Both the position numbers and the translations under genes were made by a program. A model generated the notes under the pieces. It ran no database searches, was not told where the DNA came from, and saw nothing but the letters and a program-made list of their open reading frames with translations. From positions 248,001 to 312,000 of the forward strand of contig JAQGDQ010000138.1 of NCBI GenBank assembly GCA_030141605.1: a stretch of DNA of 64,000 bases. The letters are read 5' to 3'. Source of the stretch: Tubiluchus corallicola. Lineage: Eukaryota; Priapulida; Priapulimorpha; Priapulimorphida; Tubiluchidae. Numbering within the stretch: the stretch's first letter is position 1; the number at the start of each line of letters is the position of its first letter. Below are positions 11,819-24,341 of this stretch, piece after piece.

Positions 11819-12011
11819 GTGTCGTTTAACTAGCATCCGGAATGCGTATGCGTTATCCATCTGCGGATTAAAAATCAATAAGAAATAACTACAGAAAAGA
11901 ATTACGCATAATGCAGGTCTGATAAGCGGGTGCATTGAAAACAAGATAAACCGATTTTATCTATTCCTCCTTCATAACGCATACGCATTCCGGATGCAAG
12001 GTAAACTTCAC
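11819..12011. mobile_element. 193-bp MITE in TTAA sites (piggyBac-like)
   Basis: Flanked on both sides by TTAA (11815-11818 and 12012-12015), the target of piggyBac-type transposons. Terminal inverted repeats of about 38 bp run inward from GTG/CAC: the ends differ at a few places (TCGTTTAACTA against AAGTTTACCTT), then match perfectly for 24 bp starting GCATCCGGAATGCGTATGCG (11833-11856 and 11974-11997). The termini are GTG, not the CCY typical of piggyBac, so the superfamily is inferred from the target only. No coding capacity. Confidence 0.75.
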
Positions 12012-12015
12012 TTAA

Positions 12016-13458
12016 TGGCATTACGGGCAAGCCTGAAAGCAAGTGTTTTACCACACCATTGGACCTAATACCCTGCCCTAGACGGCACCACTGTAGCCTA
12101 TCTAAGAACAGCGCACTGTGCCCTCATTTTTATTTATGAATGGACTACGGCGCTTCACTTCTACTTCCTACATTGAACCTATAATTAGCCTTCTATCAGC
12201 AGCAGACTTTCTATTTTTAGATCAACAGAATACTCAACCGCGGGGTGCCCGTGCAAGCGGGTGGCTTCTTCAAAGTGAAACTGATGTTTAGTAGATGAAA
12301 CGTTTCGTGCTTTGCAAGGTTTGTACCGTTGCACTATAGATACTAATGGTATAACTATTGTATAACAACAGCTCTCATTTTTATATGATTTCATTTTCTA
12401 TTTACGTTAGTAATGAACTTATAGTAATTACTCGGAGTTTACATCTGAATGGGTATGAGATTTTTCTTAAGTACCAGGCATATAATTCTATGGGTTGTAC
12501 GCAAACTTAACGAAAAATTAAAGATTCAATATTTTACTTAGTGTCATGTTTATGAAATCTGCACTGAATGATAAATAAACATGAGCTTAAAGTTTCATTA
12601 CTAATTTGCTGCGGTCAATACATAGATTTTGATGCCCAGACCTACATATAGTTGAATTTGAGTCATTCACTTATTTCGGAATGTAATCCATAAAACGCAT
12701 ATACATAAATAAATATAAGGATAAGAATGTATAAAAATTTATTTATACAGTACATATAATACATGGGTATGATTACGCATTTACAAATAAAATATCTTTT
12801 TGCTAAAATACAAGAATTTATACTGATATCAGAATCCAATCGATTTTTAAATGAATAAACAGCTTTTCGTATATAACAGCAATGTGCTGAATTTGGAAGT
12901 TGACACACGTTTGACTAGCCCTCCAATCATAGGACAATGAAAACAGCTTCCTTATACGCTTGTTGTATGTAACTTTCAGTTCTTTAAATAGTATAGGCAT
13001 TGTAATTTCTCCCCAATGGTATGCCATATACAATAAGTTTTAAACAATTGTATCTCAAATTCTTTACTACAAAGTGAAAAATTTCTAATAAGAATGTTTG
13101 CTCTAGCAGCAAGGAGACATTTCGTCTCGTAATATCCTCATTATCAGATGCCAAATTTGTTATAATATCCCCTAGATATTTATGATGCATAAGCTAAATA
13201 CGTACTTGTTTAAATACCTTTTTTGTTAAAATACATCGGAGGCGAATTATATCAACTACCTTTTTGTTAAATGAGTTAATAATGAAACATACTTCTTTAA
13301 AGTATTATTTAATGAATTAGCCTATATTTTATTCATGGGTTAAAAATTTACAATGTAGTACAATTTTAACAGTGCAGGAGTAATGAATCCTAGTAAGAAC
13401 GTAGCATTAGTAATTATTTAAACGCTTCTAAATAGCTCCATGCATGCAATTTCTGGTG
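12016..13458. other. non-coding, weak terminal-frame candidate
   Basis: Mostly AT-rich. On the minus strand, codons ending at the stop near 12185 read protein-like (EEATRLHGHPAVEYSVDLK), but the acceptor before them is poor and no partner exon is visible. I do not call it. Confidence 0.3.
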
Positions 13459-13598
13459 TTAATGTGCTTTGGGGACGACAGGTGGTGGCAGCGACCAATC
13501 ACAAAGTGAACAAAAAACGAACTTTTTCGCCTCAAGGTTCTCTGCGTACTTAAGTCCAGTTGTCCACCTTTGCAACGTGATTAAGCTTTGACTTCCAT
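13459..13598 (-). CDS. Possible terminal exon of an unknown gene
   Basis: A minus-strand acceptor (GCTACATTTTCAG, exon from 13598) opens 45 codons and a TAA at 13459. The peptide begins GSQSLITLQRW and contains CSLCDWSLPPPVV. It is open, compositionally protein-like and relatively GC-rich for the area. There is no upstream exon, no good polyadenylation signal, and no match I recognise. It could be a pseudogene scrap. Confidence 0.25.
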
Positions 13599-15540
13599 CT
13601 GAAAATGTAGCGACAATAGTAGCTATTAGAACACACACATACACAAACACACACAAAAGAGTGATAGAAGAATTTGTCTATTCTCTCGTATGTTCACGAC
13701 CGCTACCTTCAAGGTTATTTGTGAAGCCCATATACCCCCTATCTAAAATTAGCTACATTTTGTCTGCAGTTAACCATCAAAAGATAGCCCTTCTATTCTA
13801 AAATATCATCGTTAGAGTTCTTTATAGTCAACCTTTAAAGGCATTTCCGTCGACTTACACAATTGCCTAACTGGCGGCAATTGAGTAAAAATAATTTGGA
13901 AAGAAATAAATAATGAAAAGAAAATACACTATGAAATTATAATTAAGTCTCGCTGAGTCAGCAGTAAATATTTAAACATGAACACACCCTAAAATAGGTT
14001 TAAGGAAACTTTTCCACAGCGTCTACGTCACGAGCTGTGCTTATTTTTGGAAGAGCCTACGTCGGCTCACAAAATAAAGAGGAATTTATATGTGGTTGCA
14101 TGCATGACGTTGATGGCTTCATCTAGCTGAGGTTTTCCTTACGAAGAGTTGTTTTGACGTGTAGACTAAACTTACTAAGGACAAAACAAGGAGAAACTTA
14201 CAATTGAAATGTGAGAAACTTGAGTGGCAAGTGTAATTTCATTCTGCGGTTCTTATTGTGTTCAACATACTGACTTACGCGACGACTTATCCGCGCATGT
14301 ATCTGCAATAAGGACGGAAATTTTTATATTAAAAGTGAACTAATTCGACTAATTCGATAATAATTTAGTAGACTGCGAAACCTGAGTCGTAAACAACGCT
14401 GCTAAACATTATACGTAATGTGGGAGTATTTGATGTTTTAAAGGAAGACGAGGCTCTGTAAATTAACGGTAGATTTTTAGATTTTTTAGCACTTTGCATG
14501 TTGCATTGGGTCACTTTAGGTATTGTAGCCACTATTATCTACAATGACTCTTGAACACTTGCTTGAAGTTGCAAAAATAAGTAATTGCAGGCCTGTATGT
14601 GTAAAATATACATATACAAGCATGCAATTAGCCAGTGTTAGGCACGCATCAATATATATATATATAACTATTTTGGCAATCTTAAGAGTCGCATTACCTA
14701 TCTTAATATAGATATAATGACAAAGTACCATATTAATTAGCACAGTTTCTTAGTCCTTTCGTACTTACGAGTTATTACAGGTAGTATGTAATAGATGCTG
14801 TAAGTATTTTAAGAATTTCCATTTTATTTAGCCGCATATTTTTATTCATCCATGGTGCTGTTTAACTTTGTATGGGATTCAATTTAGTAAACACATTGTA
14901 CAACAGAAATATGTATAATTGTACAAAATTAATTCCTACCTAAAATTTAATACGCTTACACTATAGTAATAAATGATCCTTCTGATTATAATAAATAAGT
15001 TACTAATGTCATTTATACAACTATATTATTGTATATATTACGCTATATTCATAAATAGTCTTCCGTGTTTCGTTCCCCTAACTTCTTGTCCTAATTTTAA
15101 ATCCTGAAACATTGCAAACGACGCAAAGCCTTGACTAGTTTACAGTTTTTTTCATTGCCTCTTCCCCGTGACTTTTAAACGACTTTGCCCTCGTCATTAA
15201 TGGCTAGGTCAATTTACATAAAAGTCGACTAAAATACTAAAATGTACCATCCAGTCTCTACATTTCTTGCAAAGTCGAATGCAAAGTAACAGAAATTGTT
15301 TAGCCACATGTAGCAATGCAAATATGTGTAACCCTGTCGAGTATTTTGATTTTAACATTGGAATTTGTGAAAATCACGATTCATTTTATCACGCGTCAGT
15401 AATCAAAGTCCCGTACAAACAGACATGTTGCTATCCGCATAGTTATTTCACGCAAGCTCATTAAAGTCTCTTTATCGGACTTTTAGATTATAAGCGAGGA
15501 ACAGGTTAGCTGAAAATGTTAAAAATTTAAAACTTGCACA
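13599..15540. other. non-coding, nothing recognised
   Basis: Contains a short CA-rich run at 13628-13655 and otherwise AT-rich sequence with no supported features. Confidence 0.4.
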
Positions 15541-15599
15541 CTTGCCTTTGCTAGTTTTCAGTGGCAGTCGTTCGCACCAACGTTACTGCGTCTTTGATA

Positions 15600-15745
15600 A
15601 TGTTCAAATTGAAACGAGAAATAAAGCCGTTCACGAATACTGTCCCTCAAGTTTCTGTCCTCCCCTCTTTGTAAATGCGCCAGGCGTGGTTTTCTGGCTG
15701 AATGGCAACGTTGTTGTGACGTCACGCTCTGCGCGCAGGTGAGTA
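15600..15745 (+). promoter_or_regulatory. Promoter-like segment with CRE and donor
   Basis: A locally GC-rich segment carries a perfect palindromic CRE, TGACGTCA (15717-15724), followed within 15 bp by GCGCGCAG|GTGAGTAC, a consensus splice donor at 15738/15739. A CRE beside a CpG-rich stretch and a strong donor resembles a promoter with a short non-coding first exon on the plus strand. No downstream coding exon could be tied to it. Confidence 0.35.
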
Positions 15746-18700
15746 CACGGCTAACAGGTGGAACTCGCATTGTGTGGGTACTTGAGGTGTGATAGTGGGA
15801 TGTTGGTTATCGCAGGTGCATGGTTATTGTGTACGTAAGTATGTATGGCAAAATATGGTGTCTGCCGAGCACGTAAGTAATTCAAAGTAAATGTGTGGCT
15901 CAACTATATCCACAACTTCTTGAGCGTACTACGTACTTTTCCAAAATAGATTCCAGCTCAGCTGGTTGGCAGTATTCAGTGTTATACATTAGGCGTTGTC
16001 GTTGTTTAAAACTGATTGAGAAGATGTGACCTTGTTGTATTTATTATTTCTGACGGTTTATTTTTAACAGTGCATGTTGTTTGATTTTGAACTATAACCT
16101 ATAGCGTACTTAACTCGAGAATAATTTTTGAACTGTATGCATTTAGATACTAAACAGAAAGTCGAAAGGAAAAATTCACTTGTTATAGTCATATCTCATC
16201 AGCTGTCAAATCGCATTATAATCCATTGTCCAATGTTATTTTGAAGTGTAAAGCATCTTATAACCTGCAGTAATTATTTTAGAATAAAAATCTTTACGTT
16301 ACACCTACAACTGTCTAGTGATTCAAATCTCAATTTTTCTTATTGTTAAAGACTTGGCAAGATTTTGTCATCCGAAATCCAGGCTTATTGTGCGTAAAAT
16401 AAACTGTGATATATTGTAATAGCAGTTGACTGCTTTACTTACCATATGACACGATTGTATCTGCCGAATGCGCAGAATTTAAATTCTAGTTAAAAACAAA
16501 CTTCTTTCAGGCATTCTATTCGTTCACGTGATATTCATTTATTACTCTGTAATAACTGTTGTAAATATGTCGAACTCGCTGTTTATAGCGCTGTTATAAT
16601 AATTGCCAAATAGCTTGAATCTGTAGATACTTTTCTCGGAATATCGTAATAAAATCATTGAACCACCAGTACTGGTTTTTACTTTATTGGGTGAGAATGC
16701 GGTAAGCTGCAGGATTTTCATACGCTTGTATACACCTAAGGTCATCTAAATGAATGTAGTATAAGCGTGATACGTAGTCGTTCCACCATAATTATGGGTT
16801 ACAACTTAATGCTTTAAAGAGAAAGTTCTGAGAGCTTCAAAATACCAGAGCGAATATTTGTGAACTATTATTAAACGGGTCTTTTATCTTTCTGTGGCTT
16901 TATAACCTGCTTTTGAAGTTTGTAGATTTGGGTTTGCCGGGTATAGAGCTCGAAAAAAATTTTAAAATGTTTTTAAATGACTTACTGGGGGTGGGGGGCG
17001 CACATTGGGCGAAATCTGTCTATTACCATTGTCGAGCGCTGATTCTTACAAGTGTGTAGCCTCGATAAGCGCCGTGCGAACTTTGTTGAACCCGAATTTT
17101 TATTATGCGTTGCTTAAATTTCTGTCCGACAAGTTAGTCCTGCTCGTGTGCGGGCTCAATACAACATTTACTTGTCAGACCAGACCAATAAAAAGCTTTG
17201 ATTTCGTCAAAAAATCACGTGTCCTGTAAAGTTTGTTTACTGAGGTGACCAATGACACGGTTTGCTTCGCACTAAAGTTATAGTGCACCGGGAAATTTTG
17301 TCAGCGACAATTTGCGTCAGACACCTTTGCTGCAGACAAATTTTTTTTATGGATTGGCACTAATATTAGTCAAATCAGTTAATTTGTGTAAGCGTTTTGG
17401 CGTGGAATTTGAAATATCCTGGAAAATCAAAACTGCTTTACTACAAGTTTAGGTACTTCGAAAGGGGGTCAGTTTATTTTACTAAAATTTATTATTCAGA
17501 AAAACTGAAGTGTATGGAATGAGAAGAGATTCTCGTGTTCTAACTAGAATTTCTCAGAATGATGCTCAGACAGAAGTAGCAACACGATATTAATTACTTT
17601 AAGTATAAAGCTAAATTAATATGTATCTAGATGATCCTTTAAACTCTTCCAAAGCATGCACACTTCAAAAATACTCCTGTGCACATGTAAGGCATGTTTT
17701 TACTATTAGTGGTTTATTACGGTCTATATTTTGCTTGGGATCTGATTTCATAACGTGGAAACAGATGCTGTTCTCGCAGTTGCTCCTTAGGATGAATGGG
17801 CTTCACATGCCCAAATCTCTTCAAGACTTCCAGTTTTAGTGCATTGCTTAGCTTCGTGGCTTTATGCACACAGAGATCTGCGTCTTCGTCTTTCATGTAG
17901 GTATAGTACTTGGCTTTACGGTATTTTCTAATTTCTTCAAGCACGAAGTAACAAGCTTATACTGTTTTGCAGTGGGAAATGCACGGTAATGGTTGCAAGT
18001 TGCTTGCACAATAAATTCTCATCCAGAGCAAACCGTAGCTTTAAAAAAACTTAATAAATGTCTCTGAAGTCAAAGTCGCCTATAAAAAATGTGTAACATA
18101 TGTCCACTGGCAGCTAGATAACAGATGGCGAAAATTGTCCGTTCTCTATGATACTGTCGTATACGCTTTCCGTACATAAATGGCCAGTCTAAAATCGCGC
18201 CCCATAATATCTTCTGGGGCGAACAATAGAAGAATGAAACTCCCAATGATGGGTGAATTTGAGATGTGGAGCAGTTACCAGAAACCATAAAAAATCATTG
18301 GAATGGCCGCAGTTGGCATGGCTTTGTATTCCGCTCTTCTTCTACGCCACTTGATGCAGGATCACAGCATTGCTGCAACCAAATGTAGAAAACAGTTACT
18401 GCACGTTAAAATATAACGAGCATGAGAATCTGAACATTTCGGCTACAGCATATAAGCTTTGACACCATGTTTGGTTTCCTTGTGTGTGTTTTGGTACAAT
18501 GAGTTATTAAAGCTCAATGTTGTTTCTAAGCAACAGAACAGGCAGCTGCTTAAACTAAAGTTGAATGTAGGAAGCCGTATACGCATAACGTATTGTGTAA
18601 AATGTCATGTTTAGCTGCTGTTCTGATTCTTGTATAATTATTATTGGTAGTTTAAACTTTTAAATGTAAGATGTTATTATAATCCCAGACCCTAATCTAT

Positions 18701-20415
18701 TGTATATACAGCAAATTTGGGGGTCGGACTGCTAAAAATACTAAACACATTAGAAAAAGGGAACTTCAGAAGAACTTCAGTTGACAAATAATTATAGTAT
18801 AATAAAGTGTCTAATTTGCACGAATATGGGTATGGGTTTCATACAATAACACGAAGAGTTTCCACTACAGTTGACAGCCACTAAAGGTTCGCATTACCAG
18901 TATTAGTTTTTGGGCTGGTATGTAACCGGCTGTGGCATTATTGTTCTTCGATTTCATAAAAACGTTATCTACAACAACATTCGTTTAAAGCAAGCTCTAT
19001 TTAGCAAAGTATAGGCTAAGGGCTGCACGATTGGTGACATGAGTATACTGTGAATTGGACTTTGGTCGTTATAGTTAAACCAGTACAAACATTCAGCAGA
19101 CGTTACATACATCACAAAAACAGCATAACAAACTCTGCTGCTATCGAGAAAGCAAATTTGGCGTTATAAATTGAGTGAAAGGAAACTGAATCTAAGGTAA
19201 CTCAGTCGATTTTTGCCAAAAACAATGCATCTCAGTCTCGACGTGGACGGCTGGTGATCCAGCGACAGTGACAACGAACATTGCGGCTGCTATTGTCATC
19301 TTGCCCGAGAGTAGTAAACAGATATGAAGTTTTAATACTGTCAGGTAAAGATGTCGATAGTGTCGAATAATCATCTTCCAACAAAAAGTCGCTGAACTAA
19401 AAACTCTACATGATTCCACAACGGCTATCAAACAAAGAAGCAATGGACATGCAACCAAATTCATAAAGGGCCACTGACCAATGGACCATCGGACTGGTGA
19501 TCTTTTGACCGGTGGCTTTTGCAGTCTGTGCTTCTTTGGATGGCATATAGAGTCTAGACTTAGCAAGAAGTTTTAGATGGTTGTTACTTGGTTACATAAA
19601 ATGTGTTGTCGTTATTAGGTAAATGGAAACACCGACATTTCTCTAGAGGTAACTAACAAACCAAGCGAACTAATTGACCTATGTTTGCTTTTTTTGAACG
19701 CGCCAAAATGCGATAAAGATTTTAAAGGCCATGGATATATGGATCACTCACTGAACGAATACCTTACTTCTCTCTATCGTTTTTTGGATGACTCACTGTA
19801 AACACTTTAGTGCAGTGGATATTCAGTCATTCGTAGTTTGTGTGAACGTAACAAGAAGTGTATAACAGACAAATGTATATATACTTCATAAACAAAACGC
19901 AGCCCTACATCAGACCGGGTGTACGAAACTGTGTATTACCGTGAAAGTATTTTTCTTCTGCCTGCTGTTGGAAAACCCGAAACTGAAGGAGTTTTATGTA
20001 TTGCGCAATATACGTAAAATACGAGAAAATATGACCGCCTCAATTATATGAAAATGTTAGCTGTGAAGAATGTTCTCAGTCTGACTCAAGCTTACTTAGC
20101 TACACCCCTTTCGATCTACGCCTTCTATATAGCGTGTTGTAACTCTCGACTTGTATTGTTACTGATGTCCCTGAAAACCTGTTGGAGATGTCTGAATGTT
20201 TGTCTGTCTGCTGTTTGAAAACGCGGCTGATCTCTTAACTAAACATGGACGTTATCGTACATCGTGAGTCAGCAAATAGTCAGGTATCTTGATCGAGACG
20301 CCCGGATTAAATTCGAACCTGAATAAACGACTTTATAGTCGAATATATTGTGACAGTTTAATTTCACGCCGCAGAGTTTTGACAGCCCTCATTCAGTCGT
20401 TCTGTATCAGTTTAG
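15746..20415. other. non-coding, one protein-like open frame
   Basis: Mostly AT-rich. The minus frame 17717-17944 is charged and protein-like (KYRKAKYYTYMKDEDADL, later KRFGHVKPIHPKEQLREQ) and ends at a stop, but it lacks a start, splice sites or a recognised family; it may be a transposon scrap. The minus frame 19192-19566 (about 124 codons) has no recognisable content. Confidence 0.3.
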
Positions 20416-20521
20416 ATGGCGTACAATGAGTGGCGGATGACTGGCCTGATCGGTTTGACATCTCGACCTCGCTCTATAGGGCAGATACACGCTTCGCTTG
20501 TGTATTGTGCAACTCAATCAG
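20416..20521 (+). CDS. Possible first exon (35 codons)
   Basis: ATG at 20416 opens MAYNEWRMTGLIGLTS and continues to ATQS, then CAATCAG|GTAATG as donor in phase 1. The segment is GC-rich compared with its surroundings and contains a short hairpin (ATACAC--GTGTAT around GCTTCGCTT, about 20488-20508). No downstream exon, no recognised domain. A repeat-derived or RNA-related sequence is as likely as a coding exon. Confidence 0.2.
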
Positions 20522-20640
20522 GTAATGACTATGTGGTGTAGGTCCATCTATTTATTTATCGCAAAATTTTAGCCTAAAAATTGAAGTTACTCAGTAAGCA
20601 GACAAGTTCGAGACTTCGAGTGCAAGAAGGAAAAAAATTA

Positions 20641-21451
20641 ATTGTTTTTTGACATGTACGGGTAAGGTGCACGGTAAAATGACACAGGTAAAACTAGCAC
20701 AGGTAATGTGACGGTATATAATTTGTTATCAAGGTATAATATGTACCATTTTCCCTAGTCGTTGTTTGTGGCCTCGTTCCCTGTGCCATATATTCACCAT
20801 GCAATAATTACATGTGCCATTCTTCAATACATTTGAACAATTCATTACAAATATAAATTCGTTTTTACAGCTAGGTGCCTTTTTTCGTCGCAAACAAACC
20901 TCTTAGCACTTACATCCTAAAACTTCTGCTAGTGTGAACTTTCTGAACGAGAATGTTCCTATATCTGTGGACGTTGCTTCCCAGCCTGATAGCATGGATT
21001 TGCAGTAAAGGTCTTTTGAGAGGTCACTGAAAATATCAGTCAGCGAATGTGGTCCTCAATTCTCCATACAGAAACGGGACACTATGACACGAATGACACG
21101 GTTTTATAGCTACAGGGGCGAATTAAATCAGCGTGTCCGCTAGCACGACAGGTAATATATATTCATGTTTGTAGGCATGCTATTGTGTTGAGCAATAACA
21201 ATAGTACCTTTGTAGCAGTGCGCGTTTGAAACTTTCAATGTCATAATGCAGACCTACAGTGTTTCACAGGAGAAGTATAAGTGAGCGCCTTCTCCTAAAT
21301 ACCTAAGTAAATATAGAACCTGTGTGCCAACAATTAGCAAAAAATGGTAATAATAATGATAACGACAACCGTAATGATGGCGACAAACAAGAACCACCAT
21401 CACCACAATAACAACAACAACATCATACAAAGAGTGCATAACCTGCTTGTA
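20641..21451. other. non-coding with GACACAGG-type short repeats
   Basis: Short repeated motifs (AATGACACAGGTAAAA, CTAGCACAGGTAA) at 20675-20715 and complementary GTGCCAT motifs at 20785-20820. Related GTGCCAT/ACCTGT motifs occur at 24700-24735. Triplet repeats (AAC, ACC) at 21340-21425. No gene. Confidence 0.4.
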
Positions 21452-22137
21452 AAGCACAAGAAAACCCTCAACTTACATAAAGCCTAAAAAATTCGTCTTG
21501 AAATTTTATACCACTTACTGCCTTTTTGCACATTAGACTTGCGTCGGCAATAATGCTGTATAAAATATGTAAATTTAAACTCCCGCGATGACCGTTACAC
21601 GCAACCATTTTGACTATAAGTCATTTGAAACAAGTTTAGATAACATTCTGTAAAGTTTGAAAAAAAATCAGAGCATTCGTGGCGCACACGTCGGTAACTA
21701 ATAAAATTTTAAATTACTGTTTCTTGTCAATAAGATTAAAAATACGTTTTTGGTTAGTGAGTGGGTGCACCCTGGAGGGTGAGTCAGCGACATTTTACCA
21801 ATTGCTGAACGCATTTTAAATAATTAAATTTTCGTTTCCAGTTACATAAGTCTTTCAAACAAGTAAGCGATATGCTAAATTATATAATTTTGCATGGAAA
21901 GTTTTTTGAGGCATAGCTTAACATGTACTTTTCTTCCCCTGATTTACGTTTGCGTAAGTGACGTCATGTAATGGCGCCGTCGGAACAGTGTCGCGGCAAG
22001 TTTAAAATGAAAACAAACAAAAAATCATTTCAACGCGAGAACGACATACGCATAAAATTGCTATAAAGTAATATAATTTCTTAAGGCGATTTTTCTGAAA
22101 CCTACTTTAGGTACCCCCTTTCTTGTCCTTTATGTCT
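21452..22137 (-). repeat. Duplicated segment, copy B (exon plus upstream region)
   Basis: Second copy of 8282-8970 in the same orientation. Both the candidate exon and about 500 bp upstream of its start are conserved. Confidence 0.8.
21477..21608 (-). CDS. Candidate first exon, copy B (44 codons)
   Basis: ATG at 21608 opens 44 codons starting MVACNGHRGSLN and ending EFFRLY, followed by TAT|GTAAGTTG. Against copy A I count 21 nucleotide differences in 132 (84% identity) and no indels. They fall in 19 codons, of which 16 change the amino acid and 3 are silent. The reading frame and donor are thus kept while the peptide has changed freely. This suits fast-evolving paralogues or neutral copies that have not yet picked up a stop. 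The product is unknown. Confidence 0.4.
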
Positions 22138-24057
22138 GTTTTGTTCGTTTACACTTGAAGTTAAATTCAAATCATTTTATTGAGCTGCCATTGTGAGAAG
22201 TCTTGCATATACCCAAACGGAACATCCATCGATTTTAGTTTAATAACACTCAGATTGCGAAATGACATCTACTAAATCTACTAGATATTAACTTGTCAAT
22301 CTCTTTGTTAAACTGAGAAAACAAATAAATTCGCAAATATTTGCAGAAGGTTTTATGGAGAGTTTTTAGAGACAAACTCGTGTATTGAAAGGCAGTTTCG
22401 TTGATTTGACAACTATTATCAAAGCTATGATTTTTCAGGGAGCACAGCACGCTTGCGCAGTTTGCATTAATTTTACTATTTCCGTGGTTAGGAGGCCAGT
22501 ACTCACCTATCTCACCAGTCACCATTAACCAAAAAGGTATTCTAAATGGCCATCAAAGGTAGTCTCTCCCGGTCAGTCATATTAAAAAAAAATAGCTGTA
22601 CATTCAGTGATTTCAGTCTAATAAACTCAAAATATCTGATCCTGTTTACTTCATTGCATGTAGCGCCATCACTAATATGGGTAACCTTTTTCCTCCATGC
22701 TTTAGAACCAATTAATATTCTCGCATTTGAAACCTGGTGATTATTTGGCTGTCCACAATGCAAATATAAATCACATATTCTACTATATACTTATATATAT
22801 ATATATTATCAACTCACTAACAAAATTAATTCTTTTTCCTTTTCAGTTAGCTGCTTCTGATCATCAGATACAAACCATCATCTAATAACTTTTCATACGT
22901 GAAACCTAATCTGTGGTGGAATAAACAGTAAACAATGGAAATTTTTAAAGTATAAATATTTTATTTGCAGCAGACGGGACTTTTATGCATGTCTTTCGTT
23001 TTTTTGTTGGCGTTTGGTGACATTTGCTGAAAACCGTGTGAAATGTGAAATAATTGTTGTATTTTCAGAAGTTTTTAAAAAGGCTAACGTGCAAACTATT
23101 TGTGTAGTTCTAGCTATGCAAGGTGTTATTAATTCGAAAAAGAATTCACATTGCATTAGTCTTTTAAAGTTCACAGCTATCACACGTTGCAGAATTTATT
23201 GCAGATTCATAATCCCTCTTGTCATTTCAAAATCAAAAATCAAATGATACAAACACGTTAAAGGTCCATATACAGCACTAAGGAAATTAGTCTTGAAAAT
23301 ATAGGCCACATATCATTATATTGTCAGTGTATTTCTATATAGCAAGAACATTCAAAGAAATAAAAATGGAAATCTCAAATCGCGTGTTTTCACAAACTAT
23401 TATTAATGAGACTCGTGAGTTCGGAGCAGTTAGTTCTTGCAAAATTTTTACTTTAATGTTTTACGAGCAGCGTCGTTGACAATGCAAGATTATAAGTGGT
23501 TCACCCGGTGGCCCACTGAGGGAGTGCAAGCCCGAAAAGCACCTTTGTTTTTGAAATATACATAAAATATTGTTCTAAGTACTAAGTAGGCAGTACAGCG
23601 ATATATTTTCGTATTTTCCAGATCTGCTCCTCGGTTAATCTGAACCCAGTTACATAGCTGCACTTTTTACACCAGCACACCTCTTCTCTCGATGGGCAAT
23701 CAGAACAAAAAATTACCTATAAGGTGTAGGTGGCATAAGCATTTTGCAGCAAGAGACTGTAGACTTATAATTCATTGTTGCCCGAAATTGCGAGAATAGG
23801 ATGTGTTACTTACAGTAAATTATTCTGCTTAGTGTTACCAACTTAGTGGTTACATCAGATTACATGGATACTGTGGAGAATCTGAAAAAGGAGCCAATCG
23901 AGTGTACACAAAATAGAGTTACCGACACCCAAGGAAATCATTTTAAGTGTTAAATTACTTATTTTGTAACGTACATGAAGTTACTAATGTTTAGTATAAA
24001 CTTACCTACTAGTACCAGTGGGTACCTGTAATTTACCGGGTGAAGCTATCTAGCTTT
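22138..24057. other. non-coding, nothing recognised
   Basis: AT-rich; a short TA run at 22793-22806. Frames at 22250-22525, 22542-22763 and 23014-23247 show no motifs. Confidence 0.35.
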
Positions 24058-24154
24058 TTACCCATAGTTTTCTCCATCTTGGTACTGACTAGTTGCATGT
24101 ATAAATAAAATAGTTTGTTCGCTAGGCGTCTGGTGGTGGCACGCAGCAGTAGTG

Positions 24155-24276
24155 GTTACTGGGATAGCCGTAGTGTCCTTCCAGGTTGTATGGAATTTTT
24201 CCGGATGATCTGCCCACAATTTGTCAAGCTGCCTTTTGTCAAGAAACATATCTTTCGATATGATTTCAAACTGCAA
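24155..24276 (-). pseudogene. LINE reverse transcriptase C-terminal scrap
   Basis: The minus frame reads DKRQLDKLWADHPEKF, the C-terminal tail seen in CR1-like reverse transcriptase proteins, where a short basic LDKLW helix ends the ORF. It matches the plus-strand fragment at about 58621-58680 (RQFDEWWADHPEKSH) at both peptide and DNA level (GTGGGCAGATCATCC shared). Only this tail is preserved. A TA microsatellite (24307-24340) lies next to it. Confidence 0.55.
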
Positions 24277-24304
24277 AAAACTGTAACGCTGTCTATAACC
24301 GTTG

Positions 24305-24306
<2 letters not shown>

Positions 24307-24340
<34 letters not shown>
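24307..24340. repeat. TA microsatellite
   Basis: A 34-bp pure TA run. Confidence 0.95.

Positions 24341-24341
<1 letters not shown>

Noticed and set aside
19192-19566. A 124-codon minus frame
   Set aside because: Begins with a non-ATG codon, with no motif, splice pair or homology; length alone is not enough.
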